Source of the DNA: Neobacillus massiliamazoniensis | GTDB taxonomy: Bacteria > Bacillota > Bacilli > Bacillales > Cytobacillaceae | Length of the DNA stretch: 64,000 nt | Direction: 5' to 3' | Assembly: GCF_001048695.1 (NCBI RefSeq) | Contig: NZ_CVRB01000003.1 | Span: 496,001 to 560,000, forward strand | In this document: positions 46,702 through 54,880 of the stretch, piece by piece | Numbering within the stretch: the stretch's first letter is position 1 | Layout of the letters: each line of letters begins with the position of its first letter | Notes under the pieces: generated by a model | The model's input: only the letters and a program-made list of their open reading frames with translations | What the model was told of the DNA's origin: nothing | The model's database searches: none | Position numbers and translations under genes: made by a program

Positions 46702-47182
46702 ATGAACGGTCACAAACTTTCATTCATTATCGTTTACGTGCTTTTTTTGCAGTTCTGAACGAAATGGTGCTTCAGTCTCTACCCCGAGTATTGCCCAACA
46801 GTATGATCTTCTCCCATCTCTAGTCAGTTGGATGGTCACCGTTTTTATGATCGCTTCGTTGACCCTTCTCTATGCCGGACTTGCCTTTGCTCAAACTTCC
46901 CTAAGGGAAACGATTACCCGAACGCTCCCGGCTTCACAAGTCGGTATAGGATTGGGCTTCTTCGGTCTAAGTGTCGGTGAGGCAAGCGCCATCGGAACAG
47001 GTGCGATATCGAGGTTACTCAGTACCCATTTATCGACAGATTTCGTTGTCAGTCATTTCTTGAATGAGATGGATCCATACAAGTTTATTTTTATACTCGC
47101 AACGATACTCGTCGGGCTAACCGCCATATTATATACACTATCATTTAGACATAAAGACCCGGCGCAAGCTTTGGATAAATAA
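46702..47182 (+). pseudogene. MFS drug-efflux transporter remnant
   Basis: ATG 46702 behind TGGAGG opens a TM1-like stretch (SFIIVYVLFLQF) that meets TGA. A shifted frame then shows LPSLVSWMVTVFMIASLTL, the TM2 loop of DHA-type pumps. After an apparent internal deletion it reads straight into the C-terminal part (GIGLGFFGLSVGEASAIGTG, then YKFIFILATILVGLTAILYT) and ends FRHKDPAQALDK. About 480 bp remain of a gene that should be near 1.4 kb. A TetR operator lies upstream. Confidence 0.75.
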
Positions 47183-47220
47183 TTCGAAATAATGAAAATA
47201 CAATATTGGGATGGGATGGA

Positions 47221-48774
47221 ATGAAAATGAAAATGAGAATTATAGCAATCATCTTGTGTGGTCTGTTCATCTTCCCCCTATTCGGTTCAGCGCGAAGTGA
47301 TGGAAAAATGCAAGTAGGGCGATCTAAAACTTCAGTCTTCTCTGAAGTGGATGCGTATATTGCTTGCGAAATGGAACGGCAACACCTTCCGGGGCTGGCT
47401 CTTGGGATTGTAAAGGGAGATCGCATTCTTTACCTTAAGGGATATGGTCAAGCCGATTCATCGGGTCGTCCTGTAACGCCTGAAACACCTTTCGGATTAG
47501 GTTCGATCGGCAAGGGAATTACTGCTATGGCCGTTCTGCAACTTGCCGAATTAGGAAAAATCGACTTAGATGCGCCTATACAGCGCTATATCCCCACCAA
47601 GTATAGCGGTGCAGAGTTCATTACTGTACGTCAGTTACTTAACCAAACAAGCGGGTTCTCACAAATCTCAACTTTTAGCAACACGCTGTCAAGTATCAAC
47701 GATCAAGATCAAGCTGCTCTGGAGAAAAATGCCATGTCTTATGCGGAAAGGTTTTTAAAGCAAACCAATAAAACCGAACATCCCTATATGTATTCGAACG
47801 CAAATTATGTACTGCTCGGCTATATTGTGCAACAAGTATCCGGCCAGTCCTATGGCGACTATGTGAAGGAACATATTTTCAGCCCTCTGTCTATGCATAA
47901 CAGCTTCGTTACGCTCGATGAGGCAGCTAAAAACGGACTGGCTACGCCCTACCGTCGAATAATTGGATACAACATTGCCTACGAAGGCCCCTATGTTTAT
48001 ATTCCAGGGGATGCGCCGGCGGGCTACCTCTATACCAGTGCGAAGGACATGAGCCATTACTTGATTGCCCAAATGAACGGGGGCCGATTTGAAGATTATT
48101 CCGTGCTCTCTTCGGAAGGCATTCGACTTATGCAGACCGAACCTGTTCCGGGAACGTACGCCATGGGTTGGATGACAGATCACATTAACGGTTTACCGGT
48201 GATCGGTCAGCCGGGTGGCTCGATAGGCTTCCAAGCCCAAACTTATATTGTTCCGGAACAACAACTGGGAGTTATCGTGTTCGCTAATGTACTTGACGCG
48301 ATCGATGCCGCTTGGCCCAAAACACACGTCATTACGACTACCCACATCGCCTCCGGGGTCATAAACTTACTGAATGAACAACCGATTGGAGGATCTGGTC
48401 CAAGCATCTCGCAGAAATACTTGCTTGTAAATGGATTAATAATCATGCTAAGCGCATGGTTATTATACACGACCGCTCAAACTGCAAAGCGCTGCCTTGG
48501 GCCGTGGAGTCCTGATAATTCTGGCCATACTAAAATATCTATCAAAGTTATATTAAGAATTGTTCTGAATTTTGCAGGTCTGTTTATTGTCCTGGTGTTG
48601 AGTATGACTCAAGTTGTGCCGGTATGGCATATTGCAACAATCTATCAGCCGGACGTAATTCTTTGGCTGAAGATGATGACTGTACTTATGGCACTGAAGG
48701 GAAGCATGGATATTATTCGGTTGGTTCGGTCGATTAGGCATGAAAAAACATCAAAGTTTAAACATTGGGAATAA
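47221..48774 (+). CDS. beta-lactamase-fold serine hydrolase, membrane-anchored
   Basis: From ATG 47221 this has 517 residues: signal peptide (RIIAIILCGLFIFPLFGSA), class-C beta-lactamase/PBP4*-like domain, and three C-terminal hydrophobic segments from about residue 400. The catalytic Ser-x-x-Lys is in LGSIGKGITAM and the Tyr-x-Asn in YMYSNANYVLLGY; the third motif is probably in QPGGSIGFQAQ (His/Lys-x-Gly variant). Members are D-aminopeptidases, esterases or PBP-like proteins acting outside the membrane. A true beta-lactamase role is not implied. The ribosome site is weak. Confidence 0.85.
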   Translation: MKMKMRIIAIILCGLFIFPLFGSARSDGKMQVGRSKTSVFSEVDAYIACEMERQHLPGLALGIVKGDRILYLKGYGQADSSGRPVTPETPFGLGSIGKGITAMAVLQLAELGKIDLDAPIQRYIPTKYSGAEFITVRQLLNQTSGFSQISTFSNTLSSINDQDQAALEKNAMSYAERFLKQTNKTEHPYMYSNANYVLLGYIVQQVSGQSYGDYVKEHIFSPLSMHNSFVTLDEAAKNGLATPYRRIIGYNIAYEGPYVYIPGDAPAGYLYTSAKDMSHYLIAQMNGGRFEDYSVLSSEGIRLMQTEPVPGTYAMGWMTDHINGLPVIGQPGGSIGFQAQTYIVPEQQLGVIVFANVLDAIDAAWPKTHVITTTHIASGVINLLNEQPIGGSGPSISQKYLLVNGLIIMLSAWLLYTTAQTAKRCLGPWSPDNSGHTKISIKVILRIVLNFAGLFIVLVLSMTQVVPVWHIATIYQPDVILWLKMMTVLMALKGSMDIIRLVRSIRHEKTSKFKHWE

Positions 48775-49019
48775 ATAGGAAAACAGAGAGGGATTCCACT
48801 TTATAATAGGAGTCCCGCCACATCGCCATCAAGATAAGGATAAAGTAGGGCAATTCCAGAAAGATTGGCTTCGTAAATGAAAGGCGTGTTAGACAAATAG
48901 AAAGGTTATACGGACATTACGTTGATCATATTGTTTATGCAATGTTAACTGATGATTGGGGTCGAAAATAACTGCTACTTGTTCAACTAGCGAGAATCTT
49001 TAGCTGATCGAGCAACATT
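48775..49019. other. gene-free stretch with an IS-end-like motif
   Basis: CATCGCCATCAAG at 48821-48833 differs in one base from the IS231-type repeat core at 3938 and is followed by ATAAGGATAAAG. No transposase remains. The rest holds no recognisable gene. Confidence 0.4.
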
Positions 49020-49069
49020 AAAAAGCCGATTTCCTTAGTGTGGATAATATCACAGGAAATCGGCTTTTT
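49020..49069. terminator. bidirectional terminator
   Basis: AAAAAGCCGATTTCCT and AGGAAATCGGCTTTTT form a perfect 16-bp stem. Confidence 0.85.
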
Positions 49070-49220
49070 GATGTGAAAAATCGTTTAGAGTACAAAATTC
49101 GTAGTTCTTTGATACTTTTTGCACATCGAGTAATAATATAGGAAAAAAAGTAAGCCTATGACCCGTTTTTACACGTATCTCGGCTGAACCCCAAATTAGA
49201 GAAAAAATTTTTAATATTCC

Positions 49221-49250
49221 TTGACGGGAATATTCCCAATCAGGTATATT
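49221..49250 (+). promoter_or_regulatory. arsR-type promoter with operator between -35 and -10
   Basis: TTGACG (49221-49226) and TATATT (49245-49250) are 18 bp apart. The palindrome GGGAATATTCCC (49226-49237) fills the spacer, where a bound repressor would block polymerase. The predicted start of transcription falls on or next to the GTG start codon at 49257. Confidence 0.7.
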
Positions 49251-49256
49251 TAATTC

Positions 49257-49592
49257 GTGAAAACAATTTTGAATGCTCTTGCAGAACCCAATCGACTACA
49301 CATAGTCGAACTTTTGCGTGACGGCCCTCTCACTGTAGGGGAAATTGCCGATCGCCTTGAGCTCAACCAGCCACAAGCTTCCAAACATCTTCGTGTACTT
49401 AGTAATGCAGGACTCGTCGAGGTACTTGCAATCGCCAATCGACGGATCTACAAGCTAAGGCCTGAGCCGTTCAAAGAGCTTGATTTCTGGCTGGAGTCCT
49501 ACCGCCACATCTGGATCGAAAGATTCGACCGCTTAGACGATTACCTACAGGAACTGAAAAGGAAAGAAGGGAATCGTGACGACAAGCAGTAA
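49257..49592 (+). CDS. ArsR family transcriptional regulator
   Basis: This 111-residue winged-helix protein reads ILNALAEPNRLHIVELLRDG and LTVGEIADRLELNQPQASKH, the ArsR/SmtB helix-turn-helix. The metal-binding ELCVCDL motif is absent, so it is a non-metal member of the kind linked to SRPBCC genes. The only start is GTG 49257, which has no ribosome site and lies at the predicted transcription start, so the mRNA may be leaderless. DoxX and AHSA1/SRPBCC genes follow, the usual partners. Confidence 0.88.
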   Translation: MKTILNALAEPNRLHIVELLRDGPLTVGEIADRLELNQPQASKHLRVLSNAGLVEVLAIANRRIYKLRPEPFKELDFWLESYRHIWIERFDRLDDYLQELKRKEGNRDDKQ

Positions 49593-49794
49593 TCCTGTCA
49601 AAGTGTATTAAAAAAATGAAATTGGAGGAATGAAATCATGGCAAAAGGCTAAAAAACGAATAACACATTTAGGAGTATGGAGCCATTGATGATGTAAAAT
49701 CAACTCTTGATCGTCTTGAGGAACAGTTGAACAAGAATTGAGGAAACAACATAAGAAAAAAAAATCTGAAAATAAGGAAGGGAATGGGTGATTA
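49593..49794 (+). pseudogene. possible remnant of a small gene
   Basis: ATTGGAGGAATGAAATC precedes an ATG at about 49638 that meets a stop after four codons. Downstream, a frame reading STLDRLEEQLNKN-like sequence suggests a decayed short helical protein. I cannot assign a family, and it may be only leader sequence for the DoxX gene. Confidence 0.3.
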
Positions 49795-50193
49795 ATGAAG
49801 AATATAAAAGTCGTGTATTGGATTTTTACAGGGCTGTTGGCAGCATTAATGGTTTTTGGTTCGATTCCAGATATATTGTATGTTCCCGATGCCGTTGCTT
49901 TATTTACTCATCTAGGCTACCCAGCCTACCTCTTACCATTTCTTGGAGTTGCTAAATTATTAGGTGTTATGGCGATTCTTATCCCTGGTTTTCCTAGAAT
50001 AAAGGAATGGGCATATGCAGGTTTTGTATTTGATCTGGCTGGTGCAATGTATTCAACGATATCAGTGGGCGACCCTGCCAGTGTATGGCTGTCATATATT
50101 ATCGGATTCATTTTGATAGCTGGCTCGTATATTTTCCATCACAAAAAAATAATTTCTGTTTCACTGAGTAGTAAGAATAGCTTAACTGTTTAA
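49795..50193 (+). CDS. DoxX-like membrane protein
   Basis: The 132-residue protein has four hydrophobic helices (VVYWIFTGLLAALMVFGSI, YLLPFLGVAKLLGVMAILIP, WAYAGFVFDLAGAMYSTIS, WLSYIIGFILIAGSYIF), the DoxX_2 pattern. GGAAGGG lies upstream of ATG 49795. Such proteins frequently accompany ArsR and SRPBCC genes. Their function is largely unknown; some join membrane redox complexes. Confidence 0.82.
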   Translation: MKNIKVVYWIFTGLLAALMVFGSIPDILYVPDAVALFTHLGYPAYLLPFLGVAKLLGVMAILIPGFPRIKEWAYAGFVFDLAGAMYSTISVGDPASVWLSYIIGFILIAGSYIFHHKKIISVSLSSKNSLTV

Positions 50194-50234
50194 CAAAAAT
50201 GAAAACAGCCAAAACATTATTAGGAGGAATGGCA

Positions 50235-50744
50235 ATGTCGAACAAAATGATTTCCAAGGTAGAGGGTCAGGAACTAACTCTGGAGCGTGTTTTTGATGCG
50301 CCGTGCGAATTGGTATTTAAAGCGTTCTCCGAGGCTGAGCATCTGAAGAACTGGTGGGGTCCTCGCGGCTGGACGCTTACGGTTTGCAACGTGGATTTTC
50401 GCCCGGGTGGCATCTGGCATTACTGCATGAAGTGCATCGATAAGAACCTAGGGGATTTTTACGGATACGAGTCTTGGGGCAAAGCGGTATATCAGGAAAT
50501 CGTAGAGAACGAGAAGATCGTCTACGTCGACTACTTCTCTGATGCCGAAGGCAATGAAGCGGAGGGGATGCCATCGAGTAAGACTACGATGACTTTTGTA
50601 GAGCACGAAGGTAAGACGAAACTCATTAGCCGGACTCAATACGATTCTGCCGAAGCGCTCAAAACCGTATTGGATATGGGGATGGAGCAAGGAATTACTG
50701 AAACTTGGGATCGTCTCGCTGAGCATCTGCAATCCCTTCAATAA
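50235..50744 (+). CDS. SRPBCC/AHSA1 family protein
   Basis: From ATG 50235 (AGGAGG 7 nt upstream) the product has 169 residues. It starts with the AHSA1 pattern LTLERVFDAPCELVFKAFSE, then HLKNWWGPRGWTLTV and FRPGGIWHYCM, and ends MEQGITETWDRLAEHL. This START-like fold binds hydrophobic ligands or helps stress proteins. It completes an ArsR-DoxX-SRPBCC module that ends in a terminator. Confidence 0.88.
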   Translation: MSNKMISKVEGQELTLERVFDAPCELVFKAFSEAEHLKNWWGPRGWTLTVCNVDFRPGGIWHYCMKCIDKNLGDFYGYESWGKAVYQEIVENEKIVYVDYFSDAEGNEAEGMPSSKTTMTFVEHEGKTKLISRTQYDSAEALKTVLDMGMEQGITETWDRLAEHLQSLQ

Positions 50745-50910
50745 CCTCTACATTATGAGTCCGTTCGGCATAGAATATATAAGGAGCTTTGTTCAAAAGC
50801 GAAGTAGATGTGTTGCACTATTATGAAAATAAATTTCTGTAAGTAATTATTTTGCAGGAATGGAGAAAAATAAATAACAAATCAAAAATACACAACTCAT
50901 TAATAAATTT

Positions 50911-50942
50911 AAGCCGATTCCAATTAGGAAACGGCTTTTTTA
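50911..50942 (+). terminator. terminator of the ArsR-DoxX-SRPBCC unit
   Basis: AAGCCG and CGGCTT arms with an extended TTCC/GGAA pairing, followed by a T-run, lie 167 bp beyond the stop. Confidence 0.75.
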
Positions 50943-51070
50943 ATTCAGAAAAAAATGGTATCGTTAGATTCTTTAAGACCATTAAACCTTACTTACCGTT
51001 GTTAAAAACGGGGGAATTGTCTTAAAAAATGAGCTTAGCGTTGTAAATCCGCATTTTCCTGACGCTACCC

Positions 51071-51160
51071 CTAGTTTCCCGAAAGATTGAATATTGCCTG
51101 ATTTCGGGGATGTAGAAGGCCTCTAGTTTCCCAAAAAATTGATTTTTCTCGAAATCGGTC
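51071..51160. repeat. two imperfect ~38-bp direct repeats, then a 20-bp palindrome
   Basis: CTAGTTTCCC-AAA-ATTGA units start at 51071 and 51123 (52 bp apart) and both end in a TCGG segment. At 51215-51234 the perfect palindrome AAACATGCTGCAGCATGTTT follows. No gene is seen in 50943-51424. Confidence 0.6.
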
Positions 51161-51278
51161 AAGTAAATTTTAGAAAATCAACACCATTTATTAACAAATC
51201 CAAAAAAAATAAAGAAACATGCTGCAGCATGTTTTAAATTATAGGATAAGAAAGTATAAAATTTGACTTCGAGAATTA

Positions 51279-51425
51279 TCTAGCTTCAGGCGCCCAGCGC
51301 CTAGTGTACTTCGCTCTTCTCCCTACGATAAGTCAACATCGGATCGCTCCGCTCTCCGTGTTTCCTTTATATCAGTCGAAGCGCTCCAGTCCATACGGCG
51401 CTAAACGGGCGCCTTTCGCTTTTCT
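51279..51425. repeat. Bacillus dispersed repeat, TCTAGCTTCAG type
   Basis: The segment begins TCTAGCTTCAGGCGCCCAGC, contains GATAAGTCAACATCGGATCG and GAAGCGCTCCAGTCCATACG, and ends GGGCGCCTTTCGCTTTTC. This matches a repeat I know from many Bacillus intergenic regions. It abuts the stop of the YqcI/YcgG gene and is more GC-rich than its flanks. Confidence 0.75.
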
Positions 51426-52162
51426 TATTCCTCACGGTTGTCTTTTAGATATTTATGAAATGGACACTTTGAAAGAGTCGTATCATCATCATGAAGAAAA
51501 TATTGTTTCCATTCAAAATTATCGTTTTGACCATAGGAATTTAGATCCGGGTGAATGGAAATGGTATCATATTCTACCAAACGCTCTCGGATTTTTGATT
51601 TTATTTTTAATGATTGTGATGTAGATGAATAAAAATTTTCTAATACCGACCTTGGTGTGACTGCAATGAGAAAATAGGGGAAGTAACGGCTCAATCTATT
51701 TTCATGGGATGGAGTCGCACAATACACAAACAATTGCTCTCCATGGAAACAAAATTCCCACAATGGATCATGCGGATTTGTTGGAATATGGCTTGGCCAC
51801 TTCACAACATCCATTTCACAAACCTGATTCAATTGAGTCCAAAAAATCTGTTCATATTGTTCTAAACTATATTGTTCTTGAGTAGGTTCATAAAAAATGA
51901 TGAGAGAAGTATAGGCACCTATTTTTCGATAACTTTCTGCATATTCCTTCAGTATTTCGGCAAGTTCCACGACTGAGGATTTGCTGTCCAGTTTGGATAT
52001 AAACGCGTATCTAAAGCGATTAAGCTGATGTCCTATGGTGGCAGGTATACAAGGAAAAGGTCTGTATTGATTTGTCATTTTCTCTTCAAATTTATCAAGC
52101 GCATCCTTTTTCCATGATTCAAGGGGAATTTGGCGGATAGATTCATTTGAATATAGGCTCAT
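51425..52162 (-). CDS. YqcI/YcgG family protein
   Basis: The 245-residue protein has the family pattern: ALDKFEEKMTNQYRPFPCIP near the N-terminus, RFRYAFISK, DPLWEFCFHGEQLFVYCATP and SRYFPYFLIAVTPRSVLENF. The C-terminal FEWKQYFLHDDDTTLSKCPF is also typical. I choose ATG 52162 with AGGAG 11 nt upstream; a GTG four codons earlier overlaps that site. The family is of unknown function. The dispersed repeat ends at its stop codon. Confidence 0.85.
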   Translation of the reverse strand: MSLYSNESIRQIPLESWKKDALDKFEEKMTNQYRPFPCIPATIGHQLNRFRYAFISKLDSKSSVVELAEILKEYAESYRKIGAYTSLIIFYEPTQEQYSLEQYEQIFWTQLNQVCEMDVVKWPSHIPTNPHDPLWEFCFHGEQLFVYCATPSHENRLSRYFPYFLIAVTPRSVLENFYSSTSQSLKIKSKIRERLVEYDTISIHPDLNSYGQNDNFEWKQYFLHDDDTTLSKCPFHKYLKDNREE

Positions 52163-52348
52163 TTTTCCATGCACTCCTCTCAGCTATAAGATATGAATCG
52201 TTTAAGAATGGGTGAATGTCCCAATAAAAGTGGTTGACTTAGATTACACTCAATGATGCTTCCTTAATAATAAAATTGGAATAATTATGTATTTATAAAA
52301 TGGATGGGGGAATAATAGTAAAGATAAAATCTTTAAAGGAGCTTACGA

Positions 52349-52597
52349 ATGCTAATTGAAGAAGGAGCCAAGTATCAAATTTCTCAAGGTGTCCAATGGA
52401 ACTTTAATTCTGCTGAAACGATGACGGTCATTAGTAATAATGGAATTACGGTCCAGTTTTTACTCGATGAAAACAAGGGACGTGGCTCTATGCCGATTGA
52501 CCATTTATTTTATTTATTAAAAAAAGCGAATCTCACGCAAATACCAAATAAGCGAATGTTATTAAATACAGATACGACCGAGGAACAAATTGGATAG
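52349..52597 (+). CDS. hypothetical 82-residue protein
   Basis: ATG 52349 has AAAGGAG upstream and a terminator follows the stop, so the unit looks genuine. The product is soluble, without Cys or membrane segments, and mixes beta-like stretches (TMTVISNNGITVQFLLDENK) with a short helix (IDHLFYLLKKANLTQI). No family is recognised. Confidence 0.6.
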   Translation: MLIEEGAKYQISQGVQWNFNSAETMTVISNNGITVQFLLDENKGRGSMPIDHLFYLLKKANLTQIPNKRMLLNTDTTEEQIG

Positions 52598-52618
52598 TGA
52601 CAACCTTTTTATTCAAAG

Positions 52619-52650
52619 CATTATTTCGAATAGAAATAGTGTTTTTTTCT
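52619..52650 (+). terminator. terminator of the 82-residue gene
   Basis: CATTATTTC and GAAATAGTG pair, followed by seven T residues. Confidence 0.8.
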
Positions 52651-52737
52651 TTTAATCGAGCATTTCTTCAATTTCATTAAGTAAAAATTAGTATGAAGCA
52701 CAAAAATGTTGTTTGATAATTCAGTTTAATGATAAAA

Positions 52738-52751
52738 TGAAAGCGCTTTAA
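52738..52751 (+). promoter_or_regulatory. CcpA cre-like box upstream of phhB-phhA
   Basis: TGAAAGCGCTTTAA matches the cre consensus at 13 of 14 positions. It lies 22 bp before the dehydratase start, a position suited to repression. Confidence 0.6.
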
Positions 52752-52772
52752 AAACAGATAGGAGTGACAGTT

Positions 52773-53069
52773 TTGGAAAAATTGACCGAGGCGGAAATTC
52801 AGGAGAAGTTAACAACAACCCCAAACTGGAAGTTAACTGATGAAAAATGGATTGAGAGAAAGTATCGATTTTCAGCATTTCTTAACGGCATTGAGTTTGT
52901 TCAAAGTGTTGCCAATCTATCTGAGGAGGTTAATCATCACCCATTTATAGCCATCGACTATAAACTAGTTACGCTAAAATTAACTTCATGGCATGCAAAG
53001 GGTCTAACAGCGTTAGACTTTGACTTAGCTAAACAGTATGATGAACTATTCTTACAAATAAAAAAATAG
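52773..53069 (+). CDS. phhB: 4a-hydroxytetrahydrobiopterin dehydratase
   Basis: The enzyme dehydrates the 4a-carbinolamine form of the pterin cofactor made by phenylalanine hydroxylase. From TTG 52773 (AGGAG 8 nt upstream) it has 98 residues. The active-site pattern [20 protein letters not shown] and the end [17 protein letters not shown] match PCD/DCoH. The hydroxylase gene starts 29 bp downstream, making a clear functional pair. Confidence 0.93.
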   Translation: MEKLTEAEIQEKLTTTPNWKLTDEKWIERKYRFSAFLNGIEFVQSVANLSEEVNHHPFIAIDYKLVTLKLTSWHAKGLTALDFDLAKQYDELFLQIKK

Positions 53070-53098
53070 ATCCAATGTAAAGGGAGTGTTCTAAACGA

Positions 53099-54829
53099 AT
53101 GGAGAAAGCGAAGAAGATTCCAAGGCATTTACAAAAATATGTTGTGGATCAGCAATATGAAAAATATTCACCGATTGACCAAGCGGTGTGGCGCTATGTA
53201 ATGAGACAGAATCACCATAATCTAAAAGAAACGGCCCATTCAGCCTATGTGGGTGGTCTTAAATCATCCGCGATTTCTGTAGAAAAAATCCCAAATGTGA
53301 CTGAAATGAACGAGTCATTAGAACCGTTCGGATGGGGTGCGGCAAATATCGATGGTTTTATCCCAGGAGTTGTTTTTTTCGATTTTCAAGCCAACGGGAT
53401 ATTACCAATTGCTTCTGACATTCGCAAACTAGAAAACATTCAATACACTCCAGCACCGGATATTATTCATGAGGCTGCTGGTCATGCTCCAATCCTTTGT
53501 GAAGAGAAATTCTCGGAATATGTGAAGCTATTTGGAGAGATAGGATCCAAGGCACTTGCAACGAGTGAAGAGCATGAACTATTTGAGGCAGTCCGCACTT
53601 ATTCCAATCTATTAGAAAGTGGCCATGCTACTAAAGAAGATATCGAGGATGCTAAAGCAGCTTGCGATGAAAAACAAGCAGCTGTTAGGGAACTGTCCGA
53701 AGCAGAGCAAATTTCCCGCCTTTATTGGTGGACGGTTGAATACGGTCTAATCGGTACCATAGACAAACCGCAAATCTATGGGGCTGGCCTCCTTTCTTCG
53801 GTAGCGGAAGGACGCAGTTGTTTGTTACCTTCAGTTACTAAACTGCCATTTCAACTAAGGCAAGTGATAGAAACCGGATTTGACATTACCAAACCACAAC
53901 CACAGTTATTTGTATGCGAGAATTTCGAACAATTAATAGATGCCGTAAATGAATTTTCGGAAATAATGGCGTTTAAGGTGGGGGGAACAGAAAGCTTAGA
54001 AAAAGCACTTCGCTCTAATCATACCGCCACCATTCAATACAGCTCAGGGCTTCAAGTAACCGGAACGTTAGGAACCATCATCAAAGACGAGAATGGTGAA
54101 GCGATTTATATAAAAATGATTAGTCCAACGGCATTAGCCTATGAAAACACAGAATTACATGGTCATGGTAAAACAACCCATCGGGATGGCTTCGGTGCGC
54201 CAATCGGGAAGCTATTAAATATTGAAACGTCCCTTGAGGATTTTTCAGATGAAGAGCTTAATAGAATTGGAATAGAGCATGGAAAAGCTTGCACGTTGAA
54301 TTTTGCAAGTGGGGTCAAGGTTCACGGAGTACCTACTCAATTTGTACGCAAAAATAGGAAACTATTACTCATTTCCTTTACGAGTTGTACCGTTACTTTA
54401 CATGATGAGCTGTTATTTGATCCAAATTGGGGAAGTTATGATTTGGCAATTGGCGAAAGAATCAGCTCTGTTTTTGCAGGCTCTGCCGATTCTGAGCAGT
54501 ATTATGCTGACTTAGAGGCAGTGGAGACAAAACCATTCTTCAGCAGAAAGCTTACACTGCTTGAACAATTGTATGGCAAAGTAAGAAACATCCGTGAAAA
54601 ATCCAATATTGTCAGCCAAAAAGATGAACTTTCAGGGGTCATTGAAATTCTAACAAATGACTTTCCTCATGATTGGCTACTGAGAATCGAAGTCATCGAA
54701 CTCTTAGAAAAGCACAATTTATTACCGGAAGAAAAAACCTTGCTGAAAGAGCAATTGGAAAAAATTAAACATTTAGATGAAGAATTTCCTGTGTTAATTG
54801 AAAGAGGTCTGATGCTAGCTCCATATTAG
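53099..54829 (+). CDS. phhA: aromatic amino acid (phenylalanine) hydroxylase with C-terminal extension
   Basis: The pterin- and iron-dependent hydroxylase has 576 residues, about twice a typical bacterial PhhA. The catalytic domain occupies about residues 10-290, with iron ligands His124 and His129 in DIIHEAAGHAPIL and Glu214 in WTVEYGLIG. The remaining about 280 residues (from about 300) hold TIQYSSGLQVTGTLGTIIKD and a second similar FASGVKVHGVP segment, then a helical end; I do not recognise this domain. AAGGGAG precedes the ATG. It converts phenylalanine to tyrosine and pairs with the upstream dehydratase. Confidence 0.9.
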   Translation: MEKAKKIPRHLQKYVVDQQYEKYSPIDQAVWRYVMRQNHHNLKETAHSAYVGGLKSSAISVEKIPNVTEMNESLEPFGWGAANIDGFIPGVVFFDFQANGILPIASDIRKLENIQYTPAPDIIHEAAGHAPILCEEKFSEYVKLFGEIGSKALATSEEHELFEAVRTYSNLLESGHATKEDIEDAKAACDEKQAAVRELSEAEQISRLYWWTVEYGLIGTIDKPQIYGAGLLSSVAEGRSCLLPSVTKLPFQLRQVIETGFDITKPQPQLFVCENFEQLIDAVNEFSEIMAFKVGGTESLEKALRSNHTATIQYSSGLQVTGTLGTIIKDENGEAIYIKMISPTALAYENTELHGHGKTTHRDGFGAPIGKLLNIETSLEDFSDEELNRIGIEHGKACTLNFASGVKVHGVPTQFVRKNRKLLLISFTSCTVTLHDELLFDPNWGSYDLAIGERISSVFAGSADSEQYYADLEAVETKPFFSRKLTLLEQLYGKVRNIREKSNIVSQKDELSGVIEILTNDFPHDWLLRIEVIELLEKHNLLPEEKTLLKEQLEKIKHLDEEFPVLIERGLMLAPY

Positions 54830-54853
54830 GACAATATCTTTTAACTCAAAAAA

Positions 54854-54880
54854 AGGAGGATGTCTTCAGGACATCCTCCT
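54854..54880 (-). terminator. terminator of the FtsW-type gene
   Basis: AGGAGGATGTC and GACATCCTCCT form an 11-bp stem; on the reverse strand a T-run follows. It begins within the stop codon of the gene and also faces phhA. Confidence 0.85.

Noticed and set aside
47755..48183. 142-codon frame opposite the serine hydrolase
   Set aside because: Antisense to conserved catalytic motifs and without a start signal.
47221..48774. Antibiotic-resistance beta-lactamase
   Set aside because: The fold is shared, but C-terminal membrane helices and a Ser-Ile-Gly-Lys motif fit the broad serine-hydrolase/PBP4*-like group, not a dedicated beta-lactamase.
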